A stretch of 64,000 nt of DNA from Streptomyces sp. R33 (GTDB lineage Bacteria > Actinomycetota > Actinomycetes > Streptomycetales > Streptomycetaceae). The translations under genes and the position numbers were made by a program. The notes beneath the pieces are model-generated. The model was not told the DNA's origin and did not search any database. It saw nothing but the letters and a program-made list of their open reading frames with translations. The stretch is from assembly GCF_041200175.1 (NCBI RefSeq), contig NZ_CP165727.1:8054001-8118000 (forward strand), written 5' to 3'. This document shows, piece after piece, positions 63,748 through 64,000 of the stretch; the stretch's first letter is position 1; every line of letters starts with the position of its first letter.

Positions 63748-64000
63748 GTGACCCTGAAGCCCGCCGTCGCCGGGGCGGCCGACACAGCCCGCCCCGCGCC
63801 GCCACCACGCCCCGCCCTGCGCCGAACCTCCACCCGTGCTGCACTGACGGTGACACTCCTCGCCGCCGTCTTCGCGGCCGTCTGTGCCTCACTCGCCATC
63901 GGTACCAAGGCCGTTCCGCTCTCCGACGTACTGACCGCGATAGCCGGCGGTACCGACGGCGATGCCGTGGTCATCCGCGAACTGCGCATGCCCCGCACAC
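63748..64000 (+). CDS. FecCD-type iron-siderophore ABC permease, 3' truncated by window edge
   Basis: From GTG 63748 the frame stays open to the end of the window (84 codons). A Pro/Arg-rich leader is followed by a first membrane helix (ALTVTLLAAVFAAVCASLAIG) and then PLSDVLTAIAGG and VIRELRMPRT, the conserved start of FecCD permeases (usually R-x-PRTL). It pairs with the divergent binding lipoprotein. No clear Shine-Dalgarno is visible; the iron box lies directly in front. Confidence 0.78.
   Translation, partial: MTLKPAVAGAADTARPAPPPRPALRRTSTRAALTVTLLAAVFAAVCASLAIGTKAVPLSDVLTAIAGGTDGDAVVIRELRMPRT

Overview
The window is very GC-rich actinobacterial DNA, almost certainly from a Streptomyces. 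The signs are the codon bias, GTG starts, ATGA/GTGA translational coupling, rare TTA codons, IdeR/DmdR-type iron boxes, and the gene families present (SigB-like sigma with RsbW/STAS/SpoIIE partners, an ECF42-type sigma with a DGPF protein, Trypco2/trypsin-STAND). I see no rRNA, tRNA, insertion sequence, integrase or CRISPR array. No database search was possible; all calls rest on motifs, gene order and known families.

Layout. 1-4.0 kb: the 3' end of an ABC exporter, an atypical LuxR-type regulator, a DUF4230 membrane protein and a type II NADH dehydrogenase. 4.0-14.2 kb: a signalling block with a SigB/SigF-type sigma factor, two STAS proteins, three RsbW-like ATPases (one with a MEDS sensor), a giant cytoplasmic hybrid kinase with a HAMP array, and an ANTAR-GAF-PAS-SpoIIE phosphatase. 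14.2-17.8 kb: PAP2 phosphatase, YihY/BrkB membrane protein and a PAP2-diacylglycerol-kinase fusion. 17.9-24.6 kb: TetR with a divergent FAD oxidase, an AhpD-like protein, the ECF42 pair, a lipoprotein and a secreted or anchored esterase.

24.9-34.0 kb holds the best-defined secondary-metabolite locus: six tightly coupled genes in the order OleA-like, OleA-like, OleC-like, OleD-like, C-A-T NRPS, formyltransferase. This is the lstABCDEF organisation of the beta-lactone lipase inhibitor lipstatin. LstA/LstB should join two fatty acyl-CoAs, LstD reduce the ketone, LstC close the beta-lactone, LstE attach an amino acid and LstF formylate it. The OleB decarboxylase that would destroy the lactone is absent. 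The first gene has a TTA codon at codon 12, pointing to bldA control.

34.1-44.3 kb: EF-hand protein, thioredoxin-reductase-like flavoprotein, small secreted proteins, an XRE/DUF2975 pair with a perfect operator palindrome, a BNR-repeat protein, SixA, and a stretch with two disrupted genes (a one-base frameshift and an in-frame TGA). 44.7-49.7 kb: a TTA-containing PobA-like hydroxylase coupled to a two-domain methyltransferase, then a flavin monooxygenase/FMN reductase pair. 49.7-53.7 kb: a VOC protein and a Trypco2 plus trypsin-STAND-TPR conflict-type system.

53.9-64.0 kb is an iron-acquisition locus. Five coupled genes in the order ATP-grasp, NIS synthetase, MFS exporter, NIS synthetase, PLP decarboxylase match the vibrioferrin pvsABCDE plan. 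They are followed by an FhuF-like reductase, a siderophore-binding lipoprotein and the start of a FecCD permease. Four iron boxes sit in front of these transcription units.
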